A stretch of DNA of 35,116 nucleotides, from positions 1 to 35,116 of the forward strand of contig RZYY01000016.1 in assembly GCA_009930115.1 (NCBI GenBank), given 5' to 3'. Positions 16,410 through 25,500 of the stretch are shown piece by piece (the first letter of the stretch is position 1; the number at the start of each line of letters is the position of its first letter). The notes beneath the pieces are model-generated. The model saw nothing but the letters and a program-made list of their open reading frames with translations. It was not told where the DNA came from and ran no database searches. The translations under genes were made by a program, and so were the position numbers. The DNA is from Sphingobacteriia bacterium. GTDB lineage: Bacteria > Bacteroidota > Bacteroidia > Bacteroidales > 4484-276.

Positions 16410-16820
16410 TTAGTTTAGCTTAAGTTGAATGTCAGTAAGTTTGCGAGCAGAGTAATATTTTTTAAATTCAACGAAAAGCCGTTGACGTTCATTTCCGTAA
16501 ACACATTCCTCAAAAGGGCAATCAATATGTTGATTGCGGCAATGATCGGCTTCAAATTTTCCGTCAATCATCTCGTAAATCTCAAATAGAGAAAGTTGTT
16601 CCGGAGGAATTAACAAAACAAATCCGCCTTTTGGGCCTCTGCCTGATGAAACAATTCCCAATTTGGTAAGGATTTGCAGCACTTTGGCAATGTGGTTACG
16701 CGAAAGTTTCAACATTTCAGCTATCATTCCTGTGTTTAGCGGCTTATTACTGAGTGCAATCAGGGATAAGCTGTGCACGGCTATGTTGGATGCTTCGGAA
16801 ATATTGAATAATTTGGTCAT
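16410..16820 (-). CDS. Rrf2-family transcriptional regulator (likely Fe-S sensor of the hcp operon)
   Basis: The 136-residue protein has the Rrf2 winged-helix layout: MTKLFNISEASNIAVHSLSLIA, a helix-turn-helix with MIAEMLKLSRNHIAKVLQILTKLGIVSSGRGPKGGF, and a three-Cys cluster site C94-x6-C101-x4-C106 (CRNQHIDCPFEEC). Rrf2 proteins with such a triad (NsrR, IscR) bind an Fe-S cluster and sense nitric oxide or cluster status. The ATG at 16820 is chosen over an upstream in-frame TTG because that TTG overlaps the promoter -7 element (16845-16852). Directly followed by the ferredoxin and hcp genes, it probably controls its own operon. Confidence 0.88.
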   Translation of the reverse strand: MTKLFNISEASNIAVHSLSLIALSNKPLNTGMIAEMLKLSRNHIAKVLQILTKLGIVSSGRGPKGGFVLLIPPEQLSLFEIYEMIDGKFEADHCRNQHIDCPFEECVYGNERQRLFVEFKKYYSARKLTDIQLKLN

Positions 16821-16844
16821 GTGGTAAACAGGTAATTGATTACG

Positions 16845-16852
16845 CAAAAGTA
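16845..16852 (-). promoter_or_regulatory. Bacteroidota -7 element (TACTTTTG) of the Rrf2-ferredoxin-hcp operon
   Basis: On the minus strand TACTTTTG fits TAnnTTTG and ends 24 bases before the regulator's ATG at 16820. The upstream sequence is AT-rich with no standard TTG -33 element, as is common for promoters that need an activator or are tightly repressed. Confidence 0.55.
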
Positions 16853-17009
16853 TATATATTTTTAAAATTGAAGCTTTTTTTGATAAAATTTTTTTTAATC
16901 TATCTTAGAATATTGATAATTAAATAAATAAGAATAAATATTTTTTTACTACCCTTGATTTTTTCCGGAAAACAAAACAAGAAGGAGTTAAAATCCGCTC
17001 GAAATTGGT

Positions 17010-17017
17010 TATTTTTG
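17010..17017 (+). promoter_or_regulatory. Bacteroidota -7 element (TATTTTTG) for priA
   Basis: TATTTTTG fits TAnnTTTG and ends 21 bases before the priA ATG at 17039. It falls inside the in-frame 5' extension that starts at 16955, which argues that the extension is not translated. Confidence 0.5.
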
Positions 17018-17038
17018 CTTTCTTTGAAAAAATCAAAA

Positions 17039-19534
17039 ATGGACTATGTTACCCTTTTTGCTGATGTAATGCTGCCATTGCCGATTCCAGGCACATACAC
17101 CTATCGTGTGCCAAATGATATAAGGCTTGAAGCGGAGCCGGGAAAAAGGGTTGTGGTTCAGTTTGGCAAGTCCAAACTGTACACCGGTCTTATCAGATTG
17201 CTTCACGAAAATGTACCGTCAGGATATACACCAAAATATATTTTGGGAATACTTGATCCGTTGCCGCTGGTTAATCCTCTTCAATTTCAGTTTTGGGACT
17301 GGATTGCAGAGTATTACATGTGCCATCCGGGCGAAGTGATGAATGCAGCTCTTCCGTCGGCACTCAAATTGGCCAGTGAAACCCGCATTGTGCAAAATCC
17401 CGATTTTGACGGAGATGTTTCACAACTCAACGAAAAAGAATACCTTATTGCTGAAGCCGTTGATATCAGGAAATCTGTTACCATTTCCGAAATATCGCGG
17501 ATAGTTGAATTTCAAAAAGTAATTCCTTTGATAAAGAACCTGATTGCAAAAAAGGTGGTGTTGGTAGAAGAAGAAATAAAGGATCAGTATAAGCCTAAAA
17601 AGGAAACTTTTGTAAGGATTACTGAAGAATTCCAAAATGAAACCCGAATGAAGCAGCTCTTTGATGAGCTCGAAAAAAAAGCATACAAACAGCTTGAAAT
17701 TCTGATGACTTTTTTTCAACTGTTTCCGGATTGCAAAGATGGCACTGCTACAATAAGAAAATCTGACCTTTTGAAAGCTGCCCAGGCTTCACCACAACAA
17801 CTGACGGCACTGGAAAAAAAAGGTGTGCTGGAACTTTTCGAACAAGTAAGCAGTCGTCTTGAGTCTTTTGATCAAACCAGGCTGGTAAGCGATATTCAGC
17901 TGACTGAGCAACAGCAAAGAGCCATTGAATTGATCAAAAAATCTTTCGAAAAAAATAATGTGACCCTGTTGCATGGAGTAACTTCGAGCGGGAAAACCGA
18001 GATATATATCCGGTTAATTGACGAAGTTATCAGCAAGGGTCAACAGGTGCTTTTTCTTTTGCCCGAAATAGCTCTTACTACTCAAATCATCAACAGAATG
18101 CGTAAATATTTTGGTGATCGTGTCGGGGTTTATCACTCGAGGTACAATCATTTTGAACGGGTTGAAATTTGGAACAGAGTATTGGAAAAAAGCGCGCTGA
18201 CTGAAAACATCGAAAAATATCAGATTATTCTGGGAGCGAGATCAGCTTTGTTTTTACCATTTAATAATCTCGGATTGGTTATTGTCGACGAAGAGCATGA
18301 CAGCTCCTACAAGCAGTATCAGCCTGCACCGCGTTATCTGGCTCGGGATGCTGCCATTGTGCTTGCCGGAATGCATGGGGCAAAAATTTTACTTGGGTCT
18401 GCAACTCCCTCCGTAGAAAGTTATTATAATGCTTCCATCGGAAAATATGGAATGGTATCCCTGACTGAAAGGTATGGCGGAATGGAAATGCCTGAGATAC
18501 TGGTTGCTGACCTTCGGGTGGAAACACGACGCAGGACTATGAAATCGCATTTTAGCTCAATGCTTATTCAGCATATAGAGGAGGCTTTGAAAAACAAGGA
18601 GCAGGTAATTCTGTTTCAAAACAGGAGAGGTTTTTCGTTGAGGCTTGAGTGTGAAGCCTGCGGATGGATGCCAAAATGTAAAAATTGTGATGTTACACTG
18701 ATTTATCACAAATACAATAATCAGTTAAAATGTCATTACTGCGGATACTCAATTCCTGTGCCTTCACGTTGCTCCGAATGTGGCCACACCGGTCTTATCA
18801 TGCGTGGTTTTGGTACCGAAAAAGTGGAAGATGAACTGAGTCTGATTTTCCCTAAGGCGAACATTGTGAGAATGGATCTTGATACTACCAGGACAAAATC
18901 TTCTTACCAAAAAATCATCACTGACTTCGAAAACCGTAAAATTGACATTTTGGTCGGGACACAAATGGTAACCAAAGGTTTGGATTTTGACAATGTTAGC
19001 ATTGTTGGAATCCTTAATGCCGACAATCTGATCAGTTATCCTGATTTTCGGTCGTTTGAAAGGAGTTTCCAGCTTATGGCACAGGTAAGCGGGCGTGCAG
19101 GTCGTAAGTTCAAACGAGGGAAAGTAATTATCCAGTCTTACAGACCTGAACACGAAGTTATCAGATATGTGATGGCCAACAGGTATGATCTGATGGTTAA
19201 AAATCAACTGGCTGAACGACGCAAGTTTAAATATCCTCCATATTACAGATTGGTTGAGATCCAACTGCAGCACAGAGATGAAAATATGGTCAACTCAGCC
19301 ACAGAAGAATTTGCCAATCAGTTAAAAAAAATATTGGGGCGCAGGGTTATCGGGCCGGAATTTCCAATAGTGTCGAGGATCAAAGGACTTTATTTGAAAA
19401 ATATTCTGATCAAATTTGAGCGCACTCCACAAATGAGGGGACTTAAACAGCAGTTAAAAGAGGCCGTTGATCAGTTTAATGCTGAGAGTAAGTTTAAGGC
19501 TGTTCGTATAGTTGTGGATGTTGATCCTGTGTAG
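17039..19534 (+). CDS. priA: Primosomal protein N' (replication restart helicase PriA)
   Basis: PriA recognises stalled or repaired forks and reloads the replisome. The 831-residue protein (ATG at 17039, MDYVTLFADVMLPLP) has the N-terminal 3'-DNA-end-binding domain, the Walker A motif GVTSSGKT (313-320), DEEH at 417-420 and the helicase block GSATPSVESYY. The zinc module around residues 535-580 holds eight cysteines (CEACGWMPKCKNC ... CHYCGY ... CSECG), followed by GTQMVTKGLDFDNV and SGRAGR. All expected motifs are present. An in-frame start at 16955 would add 28 residues with no family match. The gene converges on sprA with only 16 bases between the stop codons. Confidence 0.96.
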   Translation: MDYVTLFADVMLPLPIPGTYTYRVPNDIRLEAEPGKRVVVQFGKSKLYTGLIRLLHENVPSGYTPKYILGILDPLPLVNPLQFQFWDWIAEYYMCHPGEVMNAALPSALKLASETRIVQNPDFDGDVSQLNEKEYLIAEAVDIRKSVTISEISRIVEFQKVIPLIKNLIAKKVVLVEEEIKDQYKPKKETFVRITEEFQNETRMKQLFDELEKKAYKQLEILMTFFQLFPDCKDGTATIRKSDLLKAAQASPQQLTALEKKGVLELFEQVSSRLESFDQTRLVSDIQLTEQQQRAIELIKKSFEKNNVTLLHGVTSSGKTEIYIRLIDEVISKGQQVLFLLPEIALTTQIINRMRKYFGDRVGVYHSRYNHFERVEIWNRVLEKSALTENIEKYQIILGARSALFLPFNNLGLVIVDEEHDSSYKQYQPAPRYLARDAAIVLAGMHGAKILLGSATPSVESYYNASIGKYGMVSLTERYGGMEMPEILVADLRVETRRRTMKSHFSSMLIQHIEEALKNKEQVILFQNRRGFSLRLECEACGWMPKCKNCDVTLIYHKYNNQLKCHYCGYSIPVPSRCSECGHTGLIMRGFGTEKVEDELSLIFPKANIVRMDLDTTRTKSSYQKIITDFENRKIDILVGTQMVTKGLDFDNVSIVGILNADNLISYPDFRSFERSFQLMAQVSGRAGRKFKRGKVIIQSYRPEHEVIRYVMANRYDLMVKNQLAERRKFKYPPYYRLVEIQLQHRDENMVNSATEEFANQLKKILGRRVIGPEFPIVSRIKGLYLKNILIKFERTPQMRGLKQQLKEAVDQFNAESKFKAVRIVVDVDPV

Positions 19535-19550
19535 TATAGTGTTTTATTCC

Positions 19551-22500
19551 TTACTGCGCAAGTGTGAAACGCATGGTGATACCGGCATTGGTGGTTGAAT
19601 TGCGGTATTGCGACGAAACATAGGGATTGTTGAGCACCATGTCATAGAATAATCTAAGGTTAAGTCTTGAATTTACAGTGTAATCGGCTGAAATATTCAG
19701 TGAGTTTACTTTTTGCCCGGTAGAAACCTGATTGATGTCCTCATCAATTCGTCTGAGGAGAGTCTTGTTGGATCGGATTGAAAAGTCAGCCCTGATGTTG
19801 AGATCACTCTTGACATTTTGCCTTGTACCGGCTGTGCCGCCTGTGGTAGCTCTGATACCAAACTGCACTTCTTTGAAACGATAGCCCAGGCCAATAACAA
19901 TTTCATCCGTGCTCACTTCGGTTAATTGATTGTTAACGAAGCTCAGCGAGAGGTTTCTTCCTTTTTTAAGTTCAAATTTGGTCATAAGGCTGTTGAGCCA
20001 TGTCATATCAAAAGAGATCAAAGGGTTGAACTGTTCAACGATACTCACCTGTGCGATCTGGTATCTGGAGATAAAATTATTATTGACATCCGTTGCTGAA
20101 GCAGCATTGTCAGTGCTTTGGTACAAGAGGTTTGACTGAAATGAATTAATGCTGTAAGTGGTTCTGTAGCCGTGTGCAATGGTAAAGTTACGCAAGAATT
20201 TTTTGAAAAATTCAAGTCTTGCCAGCCCATTGTATGTCAAACGCCAGTTAAGTTGCGGGATTTTGGGCATTAAGTTCAACTGGTACGAGGATGCACTTTT
20301 GCCTGAATAAGCTGACAAGAAACTATAAAGAAGTACATCCTGCTGTGAGGGGCCATATCCTTCGGGGAAACCTGTTGAATCGACTTTATTTCCATTCCAG
20401 TTTGGATTTTCGGCAGCCAGTCTTTTAGCAATTTCAAGCCGGTTTTCTTTTAGTTTCTCGAAGTTTGGATTTTGATCTTTATCATTGTCTTTTTCCCAGG
20501 CAGTTTTTAATGCTATGAATGACATGCTGAAGCTTCCCTGTTCGATGGGTGAAAAAGAATTGAATGTACCTGAAGCATCTGCTTTAAAGTACTCCTGGTG
20601 ATTAAGACTATAGGTTCGGTCGGCGGTCAGTTCAATTTTAAAATCGGTAAATGGTTCTATGGTTCCCCTGAAATTGATTTGCTCATTATGTTTGCTGGCA
20701 TATGCGGTATTGAGGAGTGTATCGGTTGTAAGCCAGCCATTGGCCACTGCATCGAATCTGATATCGCGCTGGCTGCCGAGCACAAATTCGTAACCGGGGG
20801 CATTCAAATCCCAGTTATTACCAACAATACCAGGCTGAGGAATAAATCCCGGCAAGAAAATACCATTTCCTTCCGAATAAGCCAAAGAAGCTCTTTTAAA
20901 ACCGGTAAGGATTTTCAGGATGGTATTTGCTGCAATTCTGAAGTAATCAGGACGGGGTTTTGCTGTACTGTCCTCCAGGGGTTTCTCTTCTGGTTTTGGT
21001 GTTCCCGGACGTGGCATTCCCCCCGGGCTTGACGGTTTTTTAGGTTGATTAATATTTTTTAATCCGGGAATCTTGTCATATAATCTGTCGAGTGACAAGT
21101 TTCCGTTTAGCTGAACGGTATTGGAATTTTCGATCTGATTGCCCAGTCTCTCCTGAAGTGAAATTGGTGAAGCCTGCCAGCGATAGTTGGCCTGATAGCG
21201 GGCGGTAGCATTCACCCAGTCGAGCAAGGGTACTTTATTGATTGGAATAGTGTAGTTTATTCCGATGGTATGATTAAAATTGCTTTTTGTACCAAGATTT
21301 GAAATCTGATCCCATCGTTGATCTTTTTTTATTTCATAGTCAGGGTCCTCTTTTTCGATGCTCCCCGGCAATTCGTCAATGTAAGAAAGTACATCAGCAC
21401 GGTAATCGAGGCGAAGTGAGGTGGTAAAATCCCAGTTCAGTGTGTAATTTCTGGTCCAATCCCATTTTTTAAGGTAAGTAGGTTCGATAATTACCGCATA
21501 CTGGCTTTTGTTTCGCAGCAGTCGCTTGTTGTATTCTCTGTTCATGTCTGTGCGAAACGAGAAAAGTTTTGGCATCAGGTAAAAGTTAAAATCTTTGATA
21601 AGCGAAAAAACTTTTGAATTCAAAAATTTTATACCTGAGAAAGGTTTGTAGTTTTTTGGATTATTGTTGAAGTTGTATCCGATTCCGGCGAGGTATTTTT
21701 TCTGAATATCGTATTCAAAGTCAACGTTTCGGGCGGAAATTTCAGAGTAGGAGTAAGTAAGCCCCCAATTTTCAATATCGTAGATTCTGGTTTTTGTTGA
21801 AGCACCGGTTTTTATTTTACGAACATTAATAAAGTTGATGTTTTTGCGCATAACATAATCCTGATTCAGCTTGCGGATTGAATCTTTTTCAGCACGGGTG
21901 CTATATGTTTTCAGGTCTTCGCTGAGCAGAATGTCGGGGTCAAGAAGGTTATATTTCGGGTCAAGCCGCGATTCTGAAAAATCGAAGTGCATGGGTATGC
22001 GCAGGCCAAACGTTTCGGGAAAAAATTTACCAAGCTCCAGGTTGGTTGCCATATCCCAGTTTTTGGTAAATTCTTTGGCTCTTTCGTTCGTTTTCTTTTC
22101 GATACTTCCAAAACCCGGAGTGCTGTATAGTCCACTGACGGATAGATTCCCAAAGTCTGACAAATCAGTACGGATACGGGCAGTTGCGGCAAAACCACCC
22201 TGGTTGTTGAAGTCGGTCAGACGAAATTCATTAACCCAGATTTCGGCACATTTTGGTAATCCGTCATCGTTACCTGTCAGGGTTGTTTGTTTTGGATTTC
22301 TTACTCCGATCATAATGGCTTTTACGCTGCTCAGGCTTGGGCTTCCGAGGATGGTTACCTTGTTTGGTCCGTCATAGACATAATAAGGCATTGTTTGTAT
22401 TACCCCCGAACCCTGCTGGCGCATGGCTTTATTGCGTTCAAGCTTATAATTGACAAGTTTTTCCAGATCGATTTTTAATTTGTTTTCCTCGGGCCAGATT

Positions 22501-25500
22501 ACATCGGGTTCGGTGAAGGAGGTGAACCAGGGAGTAAACTTCAGTGGTATTTCGTATTCATAATAATTTTGGGTTAAATCTGAACCAAATCTGACAAAAA
22601 GTGTCAGATCACCGTCGTTGAGTTCTTGTTCTTCGAGTAGTTTTTCAGCGTGAACAAACATTTCGATAAAGCCATAATCGCGAAAGTCGAAATCTGTTGT
22701 TTTATAGGCGCCACGGGCATCTCCATCCATCAGATTACAGGTTCGCAAAACCATGGACTGTTCGTTAAGTTGTTGAAGGTTGGTAGTTCCAAGATTTACT
22801 TCACGTTCTATTCCTGGAGGAATTACATAGGGTACCGGGCTGCGTTTTCCGTTTTCCTCGATATTGATGGAGAGCACATCAAAAGATGTTTCACTTTGGA
22901 TATCATTGGGGATATATTCACCTGGTGAAAGCAGGTCGTAACGATATCTCCGCCATTCACCCCTGACCAGTTCCAGAGTGGCAAAACGCAGAATTGTAGG
23001 ACTGTCAAAGCCTTTCATGAACATCCTGAGAAACCGGATGGACTGAAAGTCCTGGATTCCACCAACTATTTTTTCCGGTGAACTTACAGGTATTTTAAAC
23101 TGATACCATTTTACTTCACCGATCTGACCGTTTGGCAGCCTTATTCCCTGTGCAGTATAGATATCTGAAATGTAGTTTTGGCCTACATTCATGGTATTTG
23201 GATTGATCTCAACCTTGTATTGGAAATAGCGTTCAGATTCGCTCAGTGTATTGTCGCGGTTGATGTCTTCTGCATCCGGGATTGAAGTTGCTGAGGTGGG
23301 ATAACCTTCCGGGTTAATTTCATCGGTTGGAGAATTTCCGTCGGGGCCGTTGTATTGTTTATAGCGGTTAAGAATACTTGCAAAATCAGCATCATTGTCA
23401 TAGTCAGATCCCCTGAAATAGTGATAATTGTCGGAGGAAGGATCAGCGAGTGCATCGCGATAGGCCAAAGAGCTTGTTCCGAATTGATTTGCAATTTTTT
23501 GCAGGAAGTCTGATTCATAAAACGATTGTTCATCTTCATCCTTTAGGCCGTCCAATCCTACATCCTGATATACTCTTGATCCGTCAACATTACTGAAGTT
23601 ATCCACCAGTGCCTGCAATGACGGAACTCTTCCCCAAATGGTCGTATCAACATTTTCAACCTCTTCTGTAGGCGGAAGGCCATGCTCAAACCCTTTACGC
23701 CCGTCGCGGAGGATATCTTCGGAAATATCTCCAAGATTGAAATAAAGTGCGCCGGAACTGGTTTGGTCATCGGTAAAAGGGTCCATCATCCAGAATTCGA
23801 TATATTCCACATTGGTTGCTTCAAAGTTGGTGGATTCGATGCGACGCATAATCCCTCCCCAGCGGCTTTCGGGCTCTTTCAGACTGCCGTCGGCATTCAT
23901 CCCTGCCGATATTCCGGGTTCTCCTTCAACATCGTAATTGTATGGACCTCTTGTTGTTGGATAGAAAGCCAGGTTGAGTATCGGAATATTGGTAGGAACT
24001 CCGTTGGGGACATCCTTGTTCGGGAAAACTTCAGTTTCGAGTACTTGTCTGACCAGGTTTTTTGATAATTCGTTGAGATCAACGTTGCCGGGCCTCAAGC
24101 TTCCGGTTTCGTCGTAAAACAGGGGGTCAATAATGTACCAGGCAAGTTTGGCACGATTATAACCATAGGAAAGTGCTGTACCTGGTGCTGCTTCGGGGAA
24201 TAGTCCCGGATTTTCCTGTTTTTGAGGGGTACTTGCCAGATGCCAGTAAGCCATATTTTTAAGATCAATGGTTGATTTACTGGCCTCAAAATCATCAATG
24301 TAGGATGTGCCGGTCCGTCCGATAGCTTTGGCATGTCCGGGGATGAAATGGGCAAATTCGCCATCAATGGTTACCCTTGACTCTTCTTTTGCTGTTAAGA
24401 ATGGCAGTTTGTCAATCACTTTGGTTATCAGACGGGAATTGGTTTGATAGGCAACGTCCATTCCCCAGATAGTATTTGAAATCGGATCGTTACCGTAGCT
24501 GACTTTTTGGGTCAAAGGCCGTTCGGTAAGATTTAACAGGGTAGCGCCAATATTAAAGTCTTCGCTGATGCGGTAATCAATATGGGTTCCCATCAGCCTT
24601 TTGGTTTGTACGTTGAAAAACGACTGGCTTTCCATACTAATGTTGATAGGGGTTCCCGAATTGAGCACACCTTCATTCATTATTCTTACTCTGCCTAAGG
24701 TGTAATCGACAGTATAATCAACATTTTCAACCAACGGAACTCCACCGGCTGTTACAACGACAGATCCCTGTGGGACATTGATGGCGTTTAGCGAAATTTC
24801 TGAGCCGGATGAGGATTTATAAAAACCTTCGAGGATAAATTTATTCTTTTCAGGGTATTGTTGTGCACCATTTTTTGTTAGAGTGTACAGCGAATCATAA
24901 GCGAACTGATCGGCAATGTTGTTGTTACCGATTTTTTCCCTTAAGTAGCTTCCAAATGGTTCAAGTACTGTGAAATAGACTCTTCCGTTGGAAGCCTGAA
25001 TTGTTCCCCCCTGAGTGGCAGCATTGTCGATAAAATCGAAAATTCCGTCAAAGGGTGGATTTTGCTGCGGATCAAGATTGTCGAAATTTAATACTCTGAT
25101 GAGCGGTATTCCGCTGGCATTTCCGGCATCAACCAGGTAACTTGTCGGCACTGCATTTTCGTTCCCTGAATATAAAATGTTCAGAAAAAAATCGGTGTTT
25201 TGAACCTGATAAGCGCCTATGTTGTAAACATTTTTCATCATCAGGTTCCAGACGGGGACTTTAGTGCTCAGTGTGTTGCTTTTTAATAGCTTTACAATGA
25301 GTGTTTTCGGGGAATCTATTCCTTCGTCAGAAAATTCACCAACCTGATAAATTGTTGAGTCACCGATAACGTTGTATTGAAAAGCTACTGCAAGCACCTG
25401 ATCGGGGTTTAGAGTAGTATTGAGAGAAATAAAGCCTACTTTGCTGTTGAATGAAAATTCACTTGGACTGAGCTTTCGGGCGCTTTCAACTTTAACTGCA

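Noticed and set aside
16955-17038. In-frame 5' extension of priA by 28 codons
   Set aside because: It contains the likely -7 element (17010-17017), and PriA proteins begin near the ATG at 17039.
18764-19273. Open frame of 169 codons antisense to priA
   Set aside because: It overlaps the zinc and helicase region of priA, which is clearly coding on the plus strand.
20598-21032. Open frame of 144 codons antisense to sprA
   Set aside because: It lies wholly inside the well-supported sprA frame, has no family-like motifs and no promoter or plausible start context.
21871-22377. Open frame of 168 codons antisense to sprA
   Set aside because: Composition is typical of a shadow frame (Arg/Ser-rich, no domain), and sprA is intact on the other strand.
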